From Arctic95D-9 sp041742015 (GTDB lineage Bacteria; Verrucomicrobiota; Verrucomicrobiia; Verrucomicrobiales; DEV007), in contig JBGSJM010000216.1 in assembly GCA_041742015.1 (NCBI GenBank), forward strand, positions 1-64,000: a stretch of 64,000 nt of DNA, read 5' to 3'. Shown here one piece after another: positions 8,968 through 18,107 of this stretch. The notes beneath the pieces are model-generated. The model was not told the origin of the DNA. It was given only the letters and a program-made list of their open reading frames with translations, and did not search any database. Within the stretch, counting starts at the first letter, position 1; the number at the start of each line of letters is the position of its first letter. The position numbers and the translations under genes were made by a program.

Positions 8968-9029
8968 GCCAGGACTTTTTCCATGATCTGCGTGACTCGC
9001 CTCCGTTTCGGTGCTAAGATCACTATTAA

Positions 9030-9995
9030 ATGGCCTGCCATGAAAAAATTTGGTTAAAACGAGCCTCCCAACTGGCCTTAAAGGTCAATTTGGGTTGGTT
9101 TTATCAAAAAATTACCCCGATTTTGATTGGTGGCGGCTTCCTCTTTGCTACCGTCATCCTGTGCCTGCGCACTTTAAGTCCGCAACCACTGGCCTATCAT
9201 GGGATCGCAAGCGCCAGTATGGTCGCATTATTGACGGGCGGACTGGTGGCCTATTTATGTTCCCGCAAACATTTTATCACTCAAGAGGATGGTCTAGTCA
9301 GAATCGATGATCATCTCTCGTTGAATAACTCACTCACTGTCGCGGGGCAGGGTGTTGGCAACTGGCCGGAGCTACCATCGGAAAGGAAAGGCCGACAAAA
9401 AGGGGGAATCACATGGAATATACCGAATCTGGTCTGGCCGTTGGTGACTACGTTGCTCTTAATTGCTGCTTCTGTTTTGGTCCCTGTTCCAAACCTTCAG
9501 GCCCGGACTCAAAATTTGCCACCCAATGAACCCGGTCCCTGGAAACAAATGGAAGGCTGGCTCGCCGAATTGGAGGAGGAAAACCTAATTGATGAAAAAT
9601 CCCTCGACGATGCCCGTGAAAAAATCGCGGAACTTCGCAATCAGCCAGAAGACGAATGGTTCAGCCACAGCAGTATGGAGGCGACGGATTCCGTACGGGA
9701 TGCTCTAGGGAAAGATCTCCAGGATGCCCATCGCGATTTGCAAACTCTGGAGCGGAACCTGGCAGCCCTGCAAGATTTCGGCGGAAAAATGAGCGATGAG
9801 GCTCGCGAAATGTTGATGAAAGAGTACGACGATGCTCTGAAAGACCTTGGCCTTAACAACATGAACCTCAACGAATCTCTGATGAAGCAACTCAAGGAAA
9901 TGGACATCTCCCAGTTGACTCAAGAGCAAATGAAACAGCTCTCCCAGGAGCAAATCCAGAAACTTCGAGAGAAGCTAAAAAATGGCTGCACCTGA
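9030..9995 (+). CDS. Membrane-anchored coiled-coil protein, unknown function (5' part of an interrupted gene)
   Basis: 321 residues with three hydrophobic segments (about 28-46, 60-77, 134-152), followed by a long charged, Gln/Glu/Lys-rich helical region (LTQEQMKQLSQEQIQKLREK). The frame ends at TGA 9993-9995 but continues open in the same frame into 10038-10352 with matching character (LGGLEGLSGSESESMEEMMERLG), so the ancestral protein was probably about 440 residues. This points to a nonsense mutation, readthrough or a sequencing error. The family is not recognised. The start ATG 9030 is the best available but lacks a clear ribosome-binding site. Confidence 0.65.
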   Translation: MACHEKIWLKRASQLALKVNLGWFYQKITPILIGGGFLFATVILCLRTLSPQPLAYHGIASASMVALLTGGLVAYLCSRKHFITQEDGLVRIDDHLSLNNSLTVAGQGVGNWPELPSERKGRQKGGITWNIPNLVWPLVTTLLLIAASVLVPVPNLQARTQNLPPNEPGPWKQMEGWLAELEEENLIDEKSLDDAREKIAELRNQPEDEWFSHSSMEATDSVRDALGKDLQDAHRDLQTLERNLAALQDFGGKMSDEAREMLMKEYDDALKDLGLNNMNLNESLMKQLKEMDISQLTQEQMKQLSQEQIQKLREKLKNGCT

Positions 9996-10352
9996 CTGGG
10001 CGGTCTGGAGGGGCTTTCCGGTTCGGAAAGCGAAAGCATGGAAGAAATGATGGAGCGCCTTGGGATGGGGAGAGGTGGAATTTCGCGTGGCCGGGGAGAT
10101 GCCCCCATGTTCTATGGTGATGAACAGAACTTGAAAACTAATCGGATTGAAGGTGTCTCGGGAACTGATCTTGAGCGTGTGGTTCCAACGGATGTTCTAG
10201 GTATCGGCCAGACCAAACACGACGATGAGCAGAAGCCGTCCCTGCGCCAGGATGGAGGCTCCTTAGCCAAAGATGCTGCAGGAGGAGACGCGGTGTGGCG
10301 TGAAAGTCTCACTCCCGGTGAAAAAGCCCTCTTAAAAAGGTATTTCAAATAG
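9996..10352 (+). pseudogene. 3' part of the interrupted coiled-coil membrane protein
   Basis: This continues the same reading frame as 9030-9995 after its TGA, beginning LGGLEGLSGSESES. An internal ATG at 10038 could start a 104-residue product. The sequence is hydrophilic (Gly/Arg/Asp/Glu-rich) and ends in TPGEKALLKRYFK, a plausible native C-terminus. There is no independent ribosome-binding signal, which supports it being the severed end of one gene. Confidence 0.6.
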
Positions 10353-10446
10353 ATGCCCGAGGGCTGGCAGGTTGTCGGTTATTTGATAATCTCCCCTGAC
10401 AATTTGTTTTTTTACGTCATAGTCTCGCACCTCAAATTTTCGATTT

Positions 10447-11658
10447 ATGAGCGATTCATCCAATGTCCTGCCTGCAACTAAAGTCTTGTCCGAAGACTTG
10501 GAAATCAAAGATGCCAGAATTATTTTTGATGCAGTGTGGGGGGACTTGGAGATAGAAATCGGACACGAAAATCTGCGTTTTCCCAAAGAAATCATCCTCC
10601 TCGGCGGTGCCCCTGGGGCCGGGAAAGGTACCAACACGGAATTTATCATGCAGGCCCGTGGATTTACCTGCCCGCCTGTGGTTGTAAGTTCGTTGCTCAA
10701 CACCCCGGAAATGAGAAAACTCATCGACGAAGGCCGGATGGTCGGGGACCGCGAAGTTGTCGCACTACTTTTCCGGGAGATTCTGAAAGAAGACTATCGG
10801 GATGGAGCAATTCTGGATGGTTTTCCCCGCACCAAGGTCCAGGTCGAGTGTCTCCGGCTACTCGTCGATAAGATCAATGAGTTACACCGCGAGTTTCATG
10901 ATTCTTACCTAGCTGTTCATTTCCGCAAACCCACCATCCATGCTATGGTGCTTTTTGTAGAAGAGGGCACCAGTATCGAGCGCCAGCTCAAAAGAGGGCT
11001 CGATATCAAAAAACACAACGAAAAAGTACTGGAGACAGGTATAGGTGAGTTAATAGAGCTGCGTGCAACCGATTTGGATGTCGCCGCAGCCCAGCATCGT
11101 TATCGAGTATTTAAAGAAAAAACCTGGGACGCACTCCAGTCGCTGCGTTCGCAATTTTTCTACCACTTTATCAACGCGGAGGGTGATATAGCCGAGGTCG
11201 AAAAAAATATTTACAAGGAGCTGCAATACCAGAGTTCCTTGGAACTTGATTCCCGGACTTTTGACCGACTTCGAAAGATCCCCCTAGCTAGTGAAATCGT
11301 GGTTCACGCCCGACAAGAATTGGTTAAAAGGCTCGATAGCTATGAGTTGGAGCACCGTGAATTGTTTACCCAGGTGGTTGAAATTATTCAGAATAACTTT
11401 ATGCCGATTGTTACCCGCCATGCGATTTCAGGGCAATCAGTGGTAAGTTCGATTGACAAGATTTTTTCAAATCCCCTGGCTTTGGCAATGCTAATCGATA
11501 TTTTCTCCGAGCGGGGATACCATGCTCGGGTCGATAAAATGCTTGAGCAGATCCCCAAGCGATTTAACCGTTGGAACGGCGAGATCGAGTGCCGCGATCA
11601 GTGGGTTTATCGAATCCACGTTTTTTTCGAGGGCTCAAACATCCGGCGCGGACACTAA
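10447..11658 (+). CDS. Adenylate kinase-like nucleoside monophosphate kinase with long C-terminal extension
   Basis: A 403-residue protein. Residues 45-260 resemble adenylate kinase, which transfers phosphate between ATP and a nucleoside monophosphate in the cytoplasm. The P-loop GGAPGAGKGT is at 53-62 and DGFPRTKVQ, near 126, is the NMP-binding segment. The lid region is atypical, with a long insert around 165-215. A C-terminal domain of about 140 residues (after YQSSLELDSRTFDRL) has no counterpart in standard adenylate kinases of about 215 residues. Substrate specificity cannot be read from the sequence. It stands alone on the plus strand and converges on 11672. Confidence 0.8.
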   Translation: MSDSSNVLPATKVLSEDLEIKDARIIFDAVWGDLEIEIGHENLRFPKEIILLGGAPGAGKGTNTEFIMQARGFTCPPVVVSSLLNTPEMRKLIDEGRMVGDREVVALLFREILKEDYRDGAILDGFPRTKVQVECLRLLVDKINELHREFHDSYLAVHFRKPTIHAMVLFVEEGTSIERQLKRGLDIKKHNEKVLETGIGELIELRATDLDVAAAQHRYRVFKEKTWDALQSLRSQFFYHFINAEGDIAEVEKNIYKELQYQSSLELDSRTFDRLRKIPLASEIVVHARQELVKRLDSYELEHRELFTQVVEIIQNNFMPIVTRHAISGQSVVSSIDKIFSNPLALAMLIDIFSERGYHARVDKMLEQIPKRFNRWNGEIECRDQWVYRIHVFFEGSNIRRGH

Positions 11659-11671
11659 TTACGACACCTGA

Positions 11672-11941
11672 CTACTTTTTAGCTATGATCGTCTTTGAGG
11701 TGGCCGATGCTGTTCCTTTTTTGTTGGTTGCAGCCGGAGTTTCGGTGGTATGCCAAAATGCGGCACCATTCACATCCCAGCTTTGAGCGACCCAGTAGTT
11801 TTCAAAGGGTGCTGGCTTTACCGTGACTTCCATTGCCTGAGCGTTGGCAGGAGTCTTCGCTTCGGTTGTTTCGCCAGCCAAGCTGAAATCAGCAAGTATG
11901 GCGAGCGCAAAAGCAACAACGATGAAAGATTTGATTCTCAT
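11672..11941 (-). CDS. Small secreted protein, unknown function
   Basis: An 89-residue protein with a signal peptide (MRIKSFIVVAFALAILADFSLA) and a short mature part of about 66 residues. The mature part is rich in Thr/Ala/Lys and has one aromatic stretch, ENYWVAQSWDVNGAAFW. No family is recognised. It is a single gene convergent with the kinase, 13 bp away. Confidence 0.6.
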   Translation of the reverse strand: MRIKSFIVVAFALAILADFSLAGETTEAKTPANAQAMEVTVKPAPFENYWVAQSWDVNGAAFWHTTETPAATNKKGTASATSKTIIAKK

Positions 11942-12082
11942 GATTTGTGTTTTGTATGGAAATTTCTAGCTATAGAAGTCTTCTTATTTTATGGTAATTA
12001 TGGAAATTATCAATCACTAATTTACAGAATTTTTCATTTCTTTTCTATCAATTTTGCGAAGCCGCTCCAGACTGCGGCTAAC

Positions 12083-12691
12083 CTAAAGAAAGGCTCGGAT
12101 CGTAACCGAGATCCGGCGGCCCTGGTATCTAACAAAACGTGGAATCTCATGAGTCCAGGCACGATTTGTCTCCCAGGGTATGATGATAAAATCCCCGTGT
12201 TTCAAAATGATGTCATGCAACACCCTGGCCCCGCAGCCATAGGGTCGCATCCGGAAAACACGTTCTTCGCCGAGAGAAATAGTGATAATTCGAGTGCCGG
12301 GAATCAAACCTTTTTCGCTGTCGCGATGTTTGCCGTGGTAATGTCCTTCTTTCCCATCGTGCCAATTGATCAGGATACCGTTGTGGCGGGGATCGATTTC
12401 AGCGATTGACCAATCGAGAAAGCGTTTGATTTCGGGAGGCGCAGCTTTGGCAACGGCAGTCTGGTTTGAATAGGGATAGTCCTTTTCATAGGCCTGAACC
12501 CACCTCGGCATATTGACGCGACGACCGTGGATCATCGCCTCAGTATAGGTGGTGGGGTGGATCTCCCATAATCGCTTAAAACTAGGCCCTTCTGGGTCGT
12601 CTGGAACAAGACTCACGGGAACCCGACCACAGATGATTTCACAACCATCCAAAAACGTGGTTTTCTCGTACTGTTCCATCGCAGCAGCCAA
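12083..12691 (-). CDS. AlkB-like 2-oxoglutarate/Fe(II) dioxygenase
   Basis: A 202-residue dioxygenase-like protein (a later ATG gives 198). The Fe(II) ligands appear as the H and D of HGKHRD (about 117-122) and the H of THEIPR (about 181). RRISVTIR supplies the 2-oxoglutarate-binding arginine. ITISLGEERVFRM matches the AlkB core strand. AlkB enzymes remove alkyl groups from DNA or RNA bases, but family members also act on other substrates, and this protein is distant from E. coli AlkB. It is followed at 12062-12078 by a small GC hairpin (GCCGC/GCGGC). It may be co-transcribed with the small gene upstream at 12699. Confidence 0.8.
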   Translation of the reverse strand: MAAAMEQYEKTTFLDGCEIICGRVPVSLVPDDPEGPSFKRLWEIHPTTYTEAMIHGRRVNMPRWVQAYEKDYPYSNQTAVAKAAPPEIKRFLDWSIAEIDPRHNGILINWHDGKEGHYHGKHRDSEKGLIPGTRIITISLGEERVFRMRPYGCGARVLHDIILKHGDFIIIPWETNRAWTHEIPRFVRYQGRRISVTIRAFL

Positions 12692-12698
12692 TGGGCAT

Positions 12699-12902
12699 CT
12701 ATAGTGATCGTTCAGAGCCGTCAGATTTACCGGCGGGAGCGTCTTTTTCGATTGTGATGGTCAGCTCCTTGGCATCGCCAACAAACCATTTCTGGACATA
12801 TAGGGTTCCGATAATCGGAGGTGTACCTTCTTCCGTGATTTCTTTGTAGCGGACACTGTGCTTGACTTCTTTCTCGATCTCAAATTTTACGGTTTTTGCC
12901 AT
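12699..12902 (-). CDS. Small conserved-type protein, unknown function
   Basis: A 67-residue protein, MAKTVKFEIEKEVKHSVRY at its start, with GTLYVQKWFVG in the middle. It looks like a compact beta-rich domain. Short proteins of this pattern are common in bacteria, but no function is known to me. It lies 7 bp upstream of the AlkB-like gene on the same strand, so the two are probably co-transcribed. Confidence 0.65.
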   Translation of the reverse strand: MAKTVKFEIEKEVKHSVRYKEITEEGTPPIIGTLYVQKWFVGDAKELTITIEKDAPAGKSDGSERSL

Positions 12903-12933
12903 GCTCCATTCTTATCCTTGTCTTTTTCGGAAT

Positions 12934-13410
12934 TCAATGGGAATGAGCAGGATTATCGGTTGATCCAGTTGGCTGGGAAAGGGCGTAACAGCGGGCAAAG
13001 TCTTTGGGGAAATGGATCTGGTTGGCGTAAAAATAGCGAATCAATTGGCCATGGTGCTGGGCCTCATGCTCCAACAAGTCGATGAGGATACTGACTCGCT
13101 GATCATTCATTTCGTGGCGGGACAGGCTATCCATCAACCCTGTCCGTGATCGCTCAAGAGCGGAATGGATGGCAATCAGGTCCCTGGTTTCACCATTGGT
13201 CAAACTACAGGAAAAACCCTGCCATCCCGAAAATTCAAAGGCTTTCCGGTAGCTTTCCCGTGCCCCCACGATGCACCAAAATTGACTGCCAATACAATTC
13301 GATTTTAAGTTCCCCAGGCGGCATGCCAGTTGCGCCTCGTTTAACACTTCAGCAAGCTGCCCTGTTAGGGTCAGGGACTTGGACAATCGGTTTATCAAAA
13401 TGGAATCCAT
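12934..13410 (-). CDS. DinB-superfamily-like protein
   Basis: A 158-residue protein, likely a four-helix bundle of the DinB/YfiT metal-binding superfamily. The C-terminal HEAQHHGQLIRYFY matches the usual HxxxH-type helix, and other ligands are less clear. Members include thiol-dependent transferases and proteins of unknown role. The ATG at 13410 (MDSILINRLSKSL) is chosen because a longer frame back to 13533 overlaps the upstream gene. Together with 13428-14081 it makes a probable two-gene unit with an 17-bp gap. Confidence 0.7.
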   Translation of the reverse strand: MDSILINRLSKSLTLTGQLAEVLNEAQLACRLGNLKSNCIGSQFWCIVGARESYRKAFEFSGWQGFSCSLTNGETRDLIAIHSALERSRTGLMDSLSRHEMNDQRVSILIDLLEHEAQHHGQLIRYFYANQIHFPKDFARCYALSQPTGSTDNPAHSH

Positions 13411-13427
13411 ACAAGTATCGATTTCCC

Positions 13428-14081
13428 TCAAGACTCCCCAATCAAATTTGAATAGAAATCCTTCCACAGTGGCAAGGTGATATAAAGGATCAAGAGTCCG
13501 AAAATCAAAACGGCGAGCACGTTGTTCAGCCACCTTTTCTTTACTAGAAATCCGATCAAAAATGTAAATCCTGCGATGATCCGGAGATAGATTTGGGGAT
13601 CATGAAAACTTTCCTTCCTGATATCCATTCCCTGGGAAATTCCTATCACGCAGAGCACGATCCAGAACAGGTAGAACGGTCGACAATGATCCTCGAAAAG
13701 GTCTCTCATCGAAAGCTTTTCCTCGCCCGTGGGATATTGTAGGCGCGGGCAGAGCAGCGCCGTTGAGCAATAGAGACAGAGGGGAATCAAAAGCATTCGA
13801 ATGAAAATCCAGAAATCGATCCCGCCTTTGATCAACGTGGTCTTTAACTCCCACATATCCCACCAATAGTAGACTTGGAAAAGAAACATCGAAAGCAGGA
13901 AAAGTCCGTGGGTCCAGGAGGCAGCCCCGTTCTTCCGGTGAAAGAGAAAGTCGCCGGCGAAGTTGACCAATTTCCCGATCGAAAGACCGAGGATCACGCC
14001 GATCAACACGATGAGAAAATCGATTCTATCTGCGTCGTTGATCGACACTGCCATTTCCGAACTGGTTTGAGCGAGCCACAT
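13428..14081 (-). CDS. Multi-pass membrane protein, unknown function
   Basis: 217 residues with about six hydrophobic helices (starting near 22, 60, 95, 135, 168 and 188). No transport or enzymatic motif is recognised. The start could be 14081 or the internal ATG at 14054 (MAVSINDADRIDF). It lies 34 bp after the arsM-like gene and 17 bp before the DinB-like gene on the same strand, so it may belong to the arsS-arsM transcript. Confidence 0.65.
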   Translation of the reverse strand: MWLAQTSSEMAVSINDADRIDFLIVLIGVILGLSIGKLVNFAGDFLFHRKNGAASWTHGLFLLSMFLFQVYYWWDMWELKTTLIKGGIDFWIFIRMLLIPLCLYCSTALLCPRLQYPTGEEKLSMRDLFEDHCRPFYLFWIVLCVIGISQGMDIRKESFHDPQIYLRIIAGFTFLIGFLVKKRWLNNVLAVLIFGLLILYITLPLWKDFYSNLIGES

Positions 14082-14115
14082 GGTGAAAAATATCGTTTTA
14101 TGATTGGTTTAGCCA

Positions 14116-15264
14116 TCAACACTTACCGCTCCCTGGCGAACAGCAATTGGGTGCTTCAGTTGTTGTATCGTAGCTCACTCCTTTGGTATCCCGGGCGGGC
14201 CGGATTCTGATGGTACTGCAGTCAAAATCCAGCGCTTTGACCAGCGGGATCTCTTCCCGGGGAGTGATGAATTCAAAATAGGCGGAGTACGGCTCTTTCT
14301 GGAACATTTGGAAGGTTTTGTCGCAAACTGCGAAGCGATACCCGCGCTCCAGGGTGTTTCCATCGTCATCTATGACTTTCTTAAAAGGCCCTTTGTAAAT
14401 CACCGACTGTTTCCTTTCCAGGCTGCCCCCGGCTCTTCCCTTGTATGCGACTACCGTCATGCTGCGGAATTCGATACCTTTAACGGTTTGCCAGGGATTA
14501 ACATCTAGCTTGAGGATGGTGATTCCGTAAAATCCGGCGTCATCAAAAGCCTGGAGAAACTCCTGCTCGCCAAATGCTCCAGAAATACATCCGCTCCAGA
14601 GGTTCAGATCCGTCTGTAACTCTTCGGGTACTTCTTCATCACAAACGATATCGGAAATCACGGCGCGTCCACCCACCTTCAAAACCCGGTGAATTTCTTC
14701 AAACATCTGGCGGCGATTTTTTTTTGATACCAAGTTGAGCACGCAATTGGAAACCACCACATCGATGCTGTCGTCTTCCACCAACGGAGCGTTTCCTCGC
14801 AGGTGGTCGGCCAACTCCTCGGCCTCGACAAAGCTGTTGGCACCTATGATGGGGGCGGCCTTCAGTTCTTCTTCGAGCAACTCCAGATTGAGGCTTAGAT
14901 CCTGAATTCTGCCCTTACGAAACTCAACGTTGTGATAGCCGATTGCCGCGCCCACGACCGGGGCATTTCTCCGGGCCACTTCCAACATATTATCCGTCAT
15001 GTCGATACCGATGACCCTGCCTTTTGGCCCAACGACTTGGCTGGCGATAAAGCAGATTTTTCCGGTGCCGCTGCCGAGATCCAGCACGGTTTCGCCGGAC
15101 TTCACATGTTTGCTGGGATCTCCACAGCCGTAGTCGCGCTCAATCACTTCGGTGGGGATCACTTTCAGATACTGGGGATCATAATCAATCGGACAACACA
15201 GCGCAGCCTCTTGCGCGTGGGCACTGGCAGCATATCGTTCTTTAACAGCGGATTCAGTTTTCAT
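14116..15264 (-). CDS. arsM: Arsenosugar biosynthesis arsenite methyltransferase ArsM
   Basis: A 382-residue SAM-dependent methyltransferase of the ArsM type that methylates arsenite in the cytoplasm. The SAM site is VLDLGSGTGK (60-69). A Cys pair near the N-terminus (ALCCPIDYD) and the lone Cys in VVSNCVLNL are the expected arsenic-coordinating thiols. The C-terminus ends in the Cys-rich NCCSPGSGKC. The ATG at 15264 is used, since a longer frame to 15306 would overlap arsS. Pairing with arsS supports a role in making arsenosugars rather than simple volatilisation. Confidence 0.87.
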   Translation of the reverse strand: MKTESAVKERYAASAHAQEAALCCPIDYDPQYLKVIPTEVIERDYGCGDPSKHVKSGETVLDLGSGTGKICFIASQVVGPKGRVIGIDMTDNMLEVARRNAPVVGAAIGYHNVEFRKGRIQDLSLNLELLEEELKAAPIIGANSFVEAEELADHLRGNAPLVEDDSIDVVVSNCVLNLVSKKNRRQMFEEIHRVLKVGGRAVISDIVCDEEVPEELQTDLNLWSGCISGAFGEQEFLQAFDDAGFYGITILKLDVNPWQTVKGIEFRSMTVVAYKGRAGGSLERKQSVIYKGPFKKVIDDDGNTLERGYRFAVCDKTFQMFQKEPYSAYFEFITPREEIPLVKALDFDCSTIRIRPARDTKGVSYDTTTEAPNCCSPGSGKC

Positions 15265-15284
15265 TTGGCAAAAGTGGATCAAAT

Positions 15285-16262
15285 TCAGGACAAAGCTCCT
15301 CCACACGAACTTCCCTCCCCGGCCGTGCAGCCGAAGCAGTGGTCTCCGGTTAGGATAGGTCGACTTGTGAATTCTGCCACATCGATATCCCAGAGGTGCC
15401 GGGAGTTTTTACCCCTGTCAATCTGCGGCATCTTCAGCATCTGATTAAAATCGCAGTCGTAGACTTCACCGGTCCAACTGACGTTGATGGTGTTGCGACA
15501 CATCAGACCATTGATGGTTGCCGGGTTGAAGCTATGGCGTAGCAGATCCATATAGTCAGCCAGTTGATCTTGACGCTTCAAATAACTCGCAAACCGGGCA
15601 ATCGGCATATTGGCGATGCAATAAAGCGCGTTAAAATCGATCCCAAAGTGTTTTTTCATCTCCAACCTATAATCGGCCTCCAACTCCTTCTGGTCAGGAG
15701 GAAGAAAGGCTCCACCCGGGTTATAAACGAAGTTCAGGATCAAATTTGGATCGCGACCGTAACCCAGATTATTAAGCCGTTGAAAGGCGGCGATACTGCG
15801 GTCAAAAACCCCGTCTCCCCGCTGGGCATTGACATTTTCCGGGGCATAACAAGGCATGCTCGCGATGATCTCGACCTGATGCTGCGCCAGAAATTCCGGC
15901 ACCCATTCGAAGCCGGGCTCATCAATAATTGTGGCATTGAGACGATCCAAGACCCGCCGGGGCTGGTCAAAACTCCGCACCGTCGCAATGATCCGCCGAA
16001 AATCGGGAATCATCTCGGGAGTCCCACCAGTGAGATCCAGAGTCGGGATATCGGTGTTTTCAAACCAGTTTAAAATCTTGTCCACCGTTTCGCTGGTCAT
16101 GATTTCCCTTCGATGAGGCCCAGCGTTAACGTGGCAGTGCACGCAGGTCAGATTGCAGACTTTCCCGACATTCAACTGGAGAATTTCCGGACGGGAACGC
16201 GCCAACTCTTGACCAGAGGCGGCGATGAATCGATCAAAATCGCTGTAAACGGCTGAAACCAT
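15285..16262 (-). CDS. arsS: Arsenosugar biosynthesis radical SAM protein ArsS
   Basis: A 325-residue radical SAM enzyme. The 4Fe-4S motif CNLTCVHC gives C36, C40 and C43, and DLTGGTPEM follows as a SAM-binding strand. A C-terminal Cys-rich segment (CFGCTAGEGSSCGG) is typical of ArsS, where some relatives have selenocysteine; here the position is an ordinary Cys codon. In arsenosugar synthesis it is thought to attach the adenosyl moiety to methylated arsenic. The start is ATG 16262; the longer frame to 16367 runs through non-conserved sequence. arsM follows after a 20-bp gap. Confidence 0.9.
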   Translation of the reverse strand: MVSAVYSDFDRFIAASGQELARSRPEILQLNVGKVCNLTCVHCHVNAGPHRREIMTSETVDKILNWFENTDIPTLDLTGGTPEMIPDFRRIIATVRSFDQPRRVLDRLNATIIDEPGFEWVPEFLAQHQVEIIASMPCYAPENVNAQRGDGVFDRSIAAFQRLNNLGYGRDPNLILNFVYNPGGAFLPPDQKELEADYRLEMKKHFGIDFNALYCIANMPIARFASYLKRQDQLADYMDLLRHSFNPATINGLMCRNTINVSWTGEVYDCDFNQMLKMPQIDRGKNSRHLWDIDVAEFTSRPILTGDHCFGCTAGEGSSCGGALS

Positions 16263-16354
16263 AGAGAAGTGAAATCTGCCAAATAATTGGTCTTTGGCGA
16301 CCAAAAAGACGTTATGTTGATGGTGCGGGGCGCGGTGCCCTGCCAAGTCGAAGC

Positions 16355-17482
16355 ATGAAAGAATCATCCCAAATGAAAGATAAATCTCTTCAGGAGATCC
16401 GGTTTGCCGTGTTTGGAGCGAAAAGTTCCGGCAAAACCACCATGCTGGCGGCCTATTTTGGCAGTCAGCAGACCGATGCCTTTTGCCGGGAGCATGGTTA
16501 CTATTTCTCTGCCGACTCCACGCAGGACGGGACCGAGCTGCTCGCTCAGTTCCATCGCCTTGAGGACGGGGTTTTCCCTCCCTCCAGTTCCGATCACCAT
16601 GAATATGTCTTTTCCTTTTTCGTCGACGGGCTGACGGAACCCTCCTTCAAAATTCGGTGGCTGGATTATCCGGGAGGTTGGTGGGATCGCGAACCAAAAG
16701 ACACCGAAGAAAAGGCTGATCGCGACGCCGCACTGCACAGTCTGCTAAATTGCCACGCCTGTATTTTTCTGCTCGATGGCGAGAAATATGTGAACGAAGG
16801 CATCACCTATGTTCGAACCGCTCTGGATCAATTCCGCAACGAAGGGAGGAAAATCCAGCAGGCCTTTGCCGATTTGAAGGCGACCTCGGAGTGGCCGCAA
16901 AACTGGATAATCGGTATTTCGAAGGCCGATCTTCTACCGCCGAAAGTCAGCGCCGAAGATATCTCAAAAGAAATCCTCAAAGGCGCTCACGACTCGATCA
17001 ATGGCCTTTCAAAAATCCTGAACGACGCCTCACTCGGGCACAAGATCATCCTCCTCGCCTCGGTAAAGACGAAGCGGAACAAAATCGTCGACCCGTCGAA
17101 TCACATCGGTTTTACAGTTTTGGCACCCGCCGTTTTGTTGGGGAGCCTCCAGCAAGTCCACGAAAAGATGTCTGAGGGCAAAAATATGGATGCCGCCAGC
17201 CGGTTTTTCGAAGGGATTAGAAAAGTATTTAATTTCATCGACAAGCTGGATGACTTTTTACCGGAAAAATACCAGGTGATTTCGATACTTTTGGATGCCA
17301 TCCAGATCGACGAAATCCTTAGTAATCGGTCCGATTACTACCGGAAAAGACAGGAAAAAGCGGTGCGAAAGAAGTTGACTCTCGAAGCCGGAATTGAAGC
17401 TCTAAAGGCGCAGATCACTTCAGACGAAGCCCGTCAAGTCTATCATCAACCCTTCAAGCACCATTCCCGAATCGATGAGTAA
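16355..17482 (+). CDS. P-loop GTPase-like protein of a two-gene module
   Basis: A 375-residue protein with P-loop GAKSSGKTT (21-29), switch/Walker B-like WLDYPGGWW near 104, ACIFLLDGE, and a G4-like ISKADLL near 190, so guanine nucleotide binding is likely. The C-terminal third is helical and charged. It resembles the TRAFAC-type or double-GTPase proteins found in prokaryotic conflict gene sets, but I cannot place it firmly. It overlaps its partner gene by 8 bp, so translation is coupled. It is divergent from arsS. The start could also be the ATG at 16373. Confidence 0.7.
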   Translation: MKESSQMKDKSLQEIRFAVFGAKSSGKTTMLAAYFGSQQTDAFCREHGYYFSADSTQDGTELLAQFHRLEDGVFPPSSSDHHEYVFSFFVDGLTEPSFKIRWLDYPGGWWDREPKDTEEKADRDAALHSLLNCHACIFLLDGEKYVNEGITYVRTALDQFRNEGRKIQQAFADLKATSEWPQNWIIGISKADLLPPKVSAEDISKEILKGAHDSINGLSKILNDASLGHKIILLASVKTKRNKIVDPSNHIGFTVLAPAVLLGSLQQVHEKMSEGKNMDAASRFFEGIRKVFNFIDKLDDFLPEKYQVISILLDAIQIDEILSNRSDYYRKRQEKAVRKKLTLEAGIEALKAQITSDEARQVYHQPFKHHSRIDE

Positions 17483-18107
17483 AGTCAGCATCCCTGCGGG
17501 CGAAATTCTATGGCGCACCCGGGGGCGGAACTGGGAGTATTGTTTCCTTCTGACCCCAGGAATTGATCGCGGGAGTTGGTGGCGCTTCTATCGCGAAGTC
17601 AAGGCGGAGCTAAACCTGTCGCCATCAGGTGACCAGGCGGTTGGCAAGATAAAAGACCGGGCTGGGAATGAGCATATCTACCTGGCCTCGATCTATCTGG
17701 ACTCAAAATTGATCGATGCAGCCGGTCGCGAGACCGAGCAGTTTGTGGTCTGGTTCCCAACCCATGGCAACTTCCCGGAGGCGGGAGTGCCGGAAAACCT
17801 CGCCCGCGCATGGTCAGGTCATTTTGCATCGATCATCAACTCCAAAGAACTGACCAATCTCACCGATCACGATGAAGCAGGGGCTGACACCATCTTCAAG
17901 AGCCTTTTGGAGAAAACCAGCGTAAATGATGCCGAAATATCGACACCCATCTCATCGAACTATCGGATGATCGATGTTTACCATCAGCTCGACGGTGATC
18001 TGGTACTGGTTCGGAAGAAAAAGCGCACCATCATCACTCCCGTGATCCTTCTCTTTGTCTTCGGGACCCTCCTCACTTATTTTCTGATGATGTATTTCGG
18101 GAATTAA
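17475..18107 (+). CDS. Tail-anchored partner of the GTPase-like protein, unknown function
   Basis: A 210-residue protein with a soluble domain and one C-terminal membrane helix (TPVILLFVFGTLLTYFLMMY, about 187-206) preceded by the basic RKKKRT. This is the layout of a tail-anchored inner-membrane protein with a cytosolic domain. It overlaps the GTPase-like gene by 8 bp, suggesting the two form a membrane-associated complex. No recognised domain. Its 3' end overlaps the convergent bioF-like gene by 35 bp. Confidence 0.65.
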   Translation: MSKVSIPAGEILWRTRGRNWEYCFLLTPGIDRGSWWRFYREVKAELNLSPSGDQAVGKIKDRAGNEHIYLASIYLDSKLIDAAGRETEQFVVWFPTHGNFPEAGVPENLARAWSGHFASIINSKELTNLTDHDEAGADTIFKSLLEKTSVNDAEISTPISSNYRMIDVYHQLDGDLVLVRKKKRTIITPVILLFVFGTLLTYFLMMYFGN

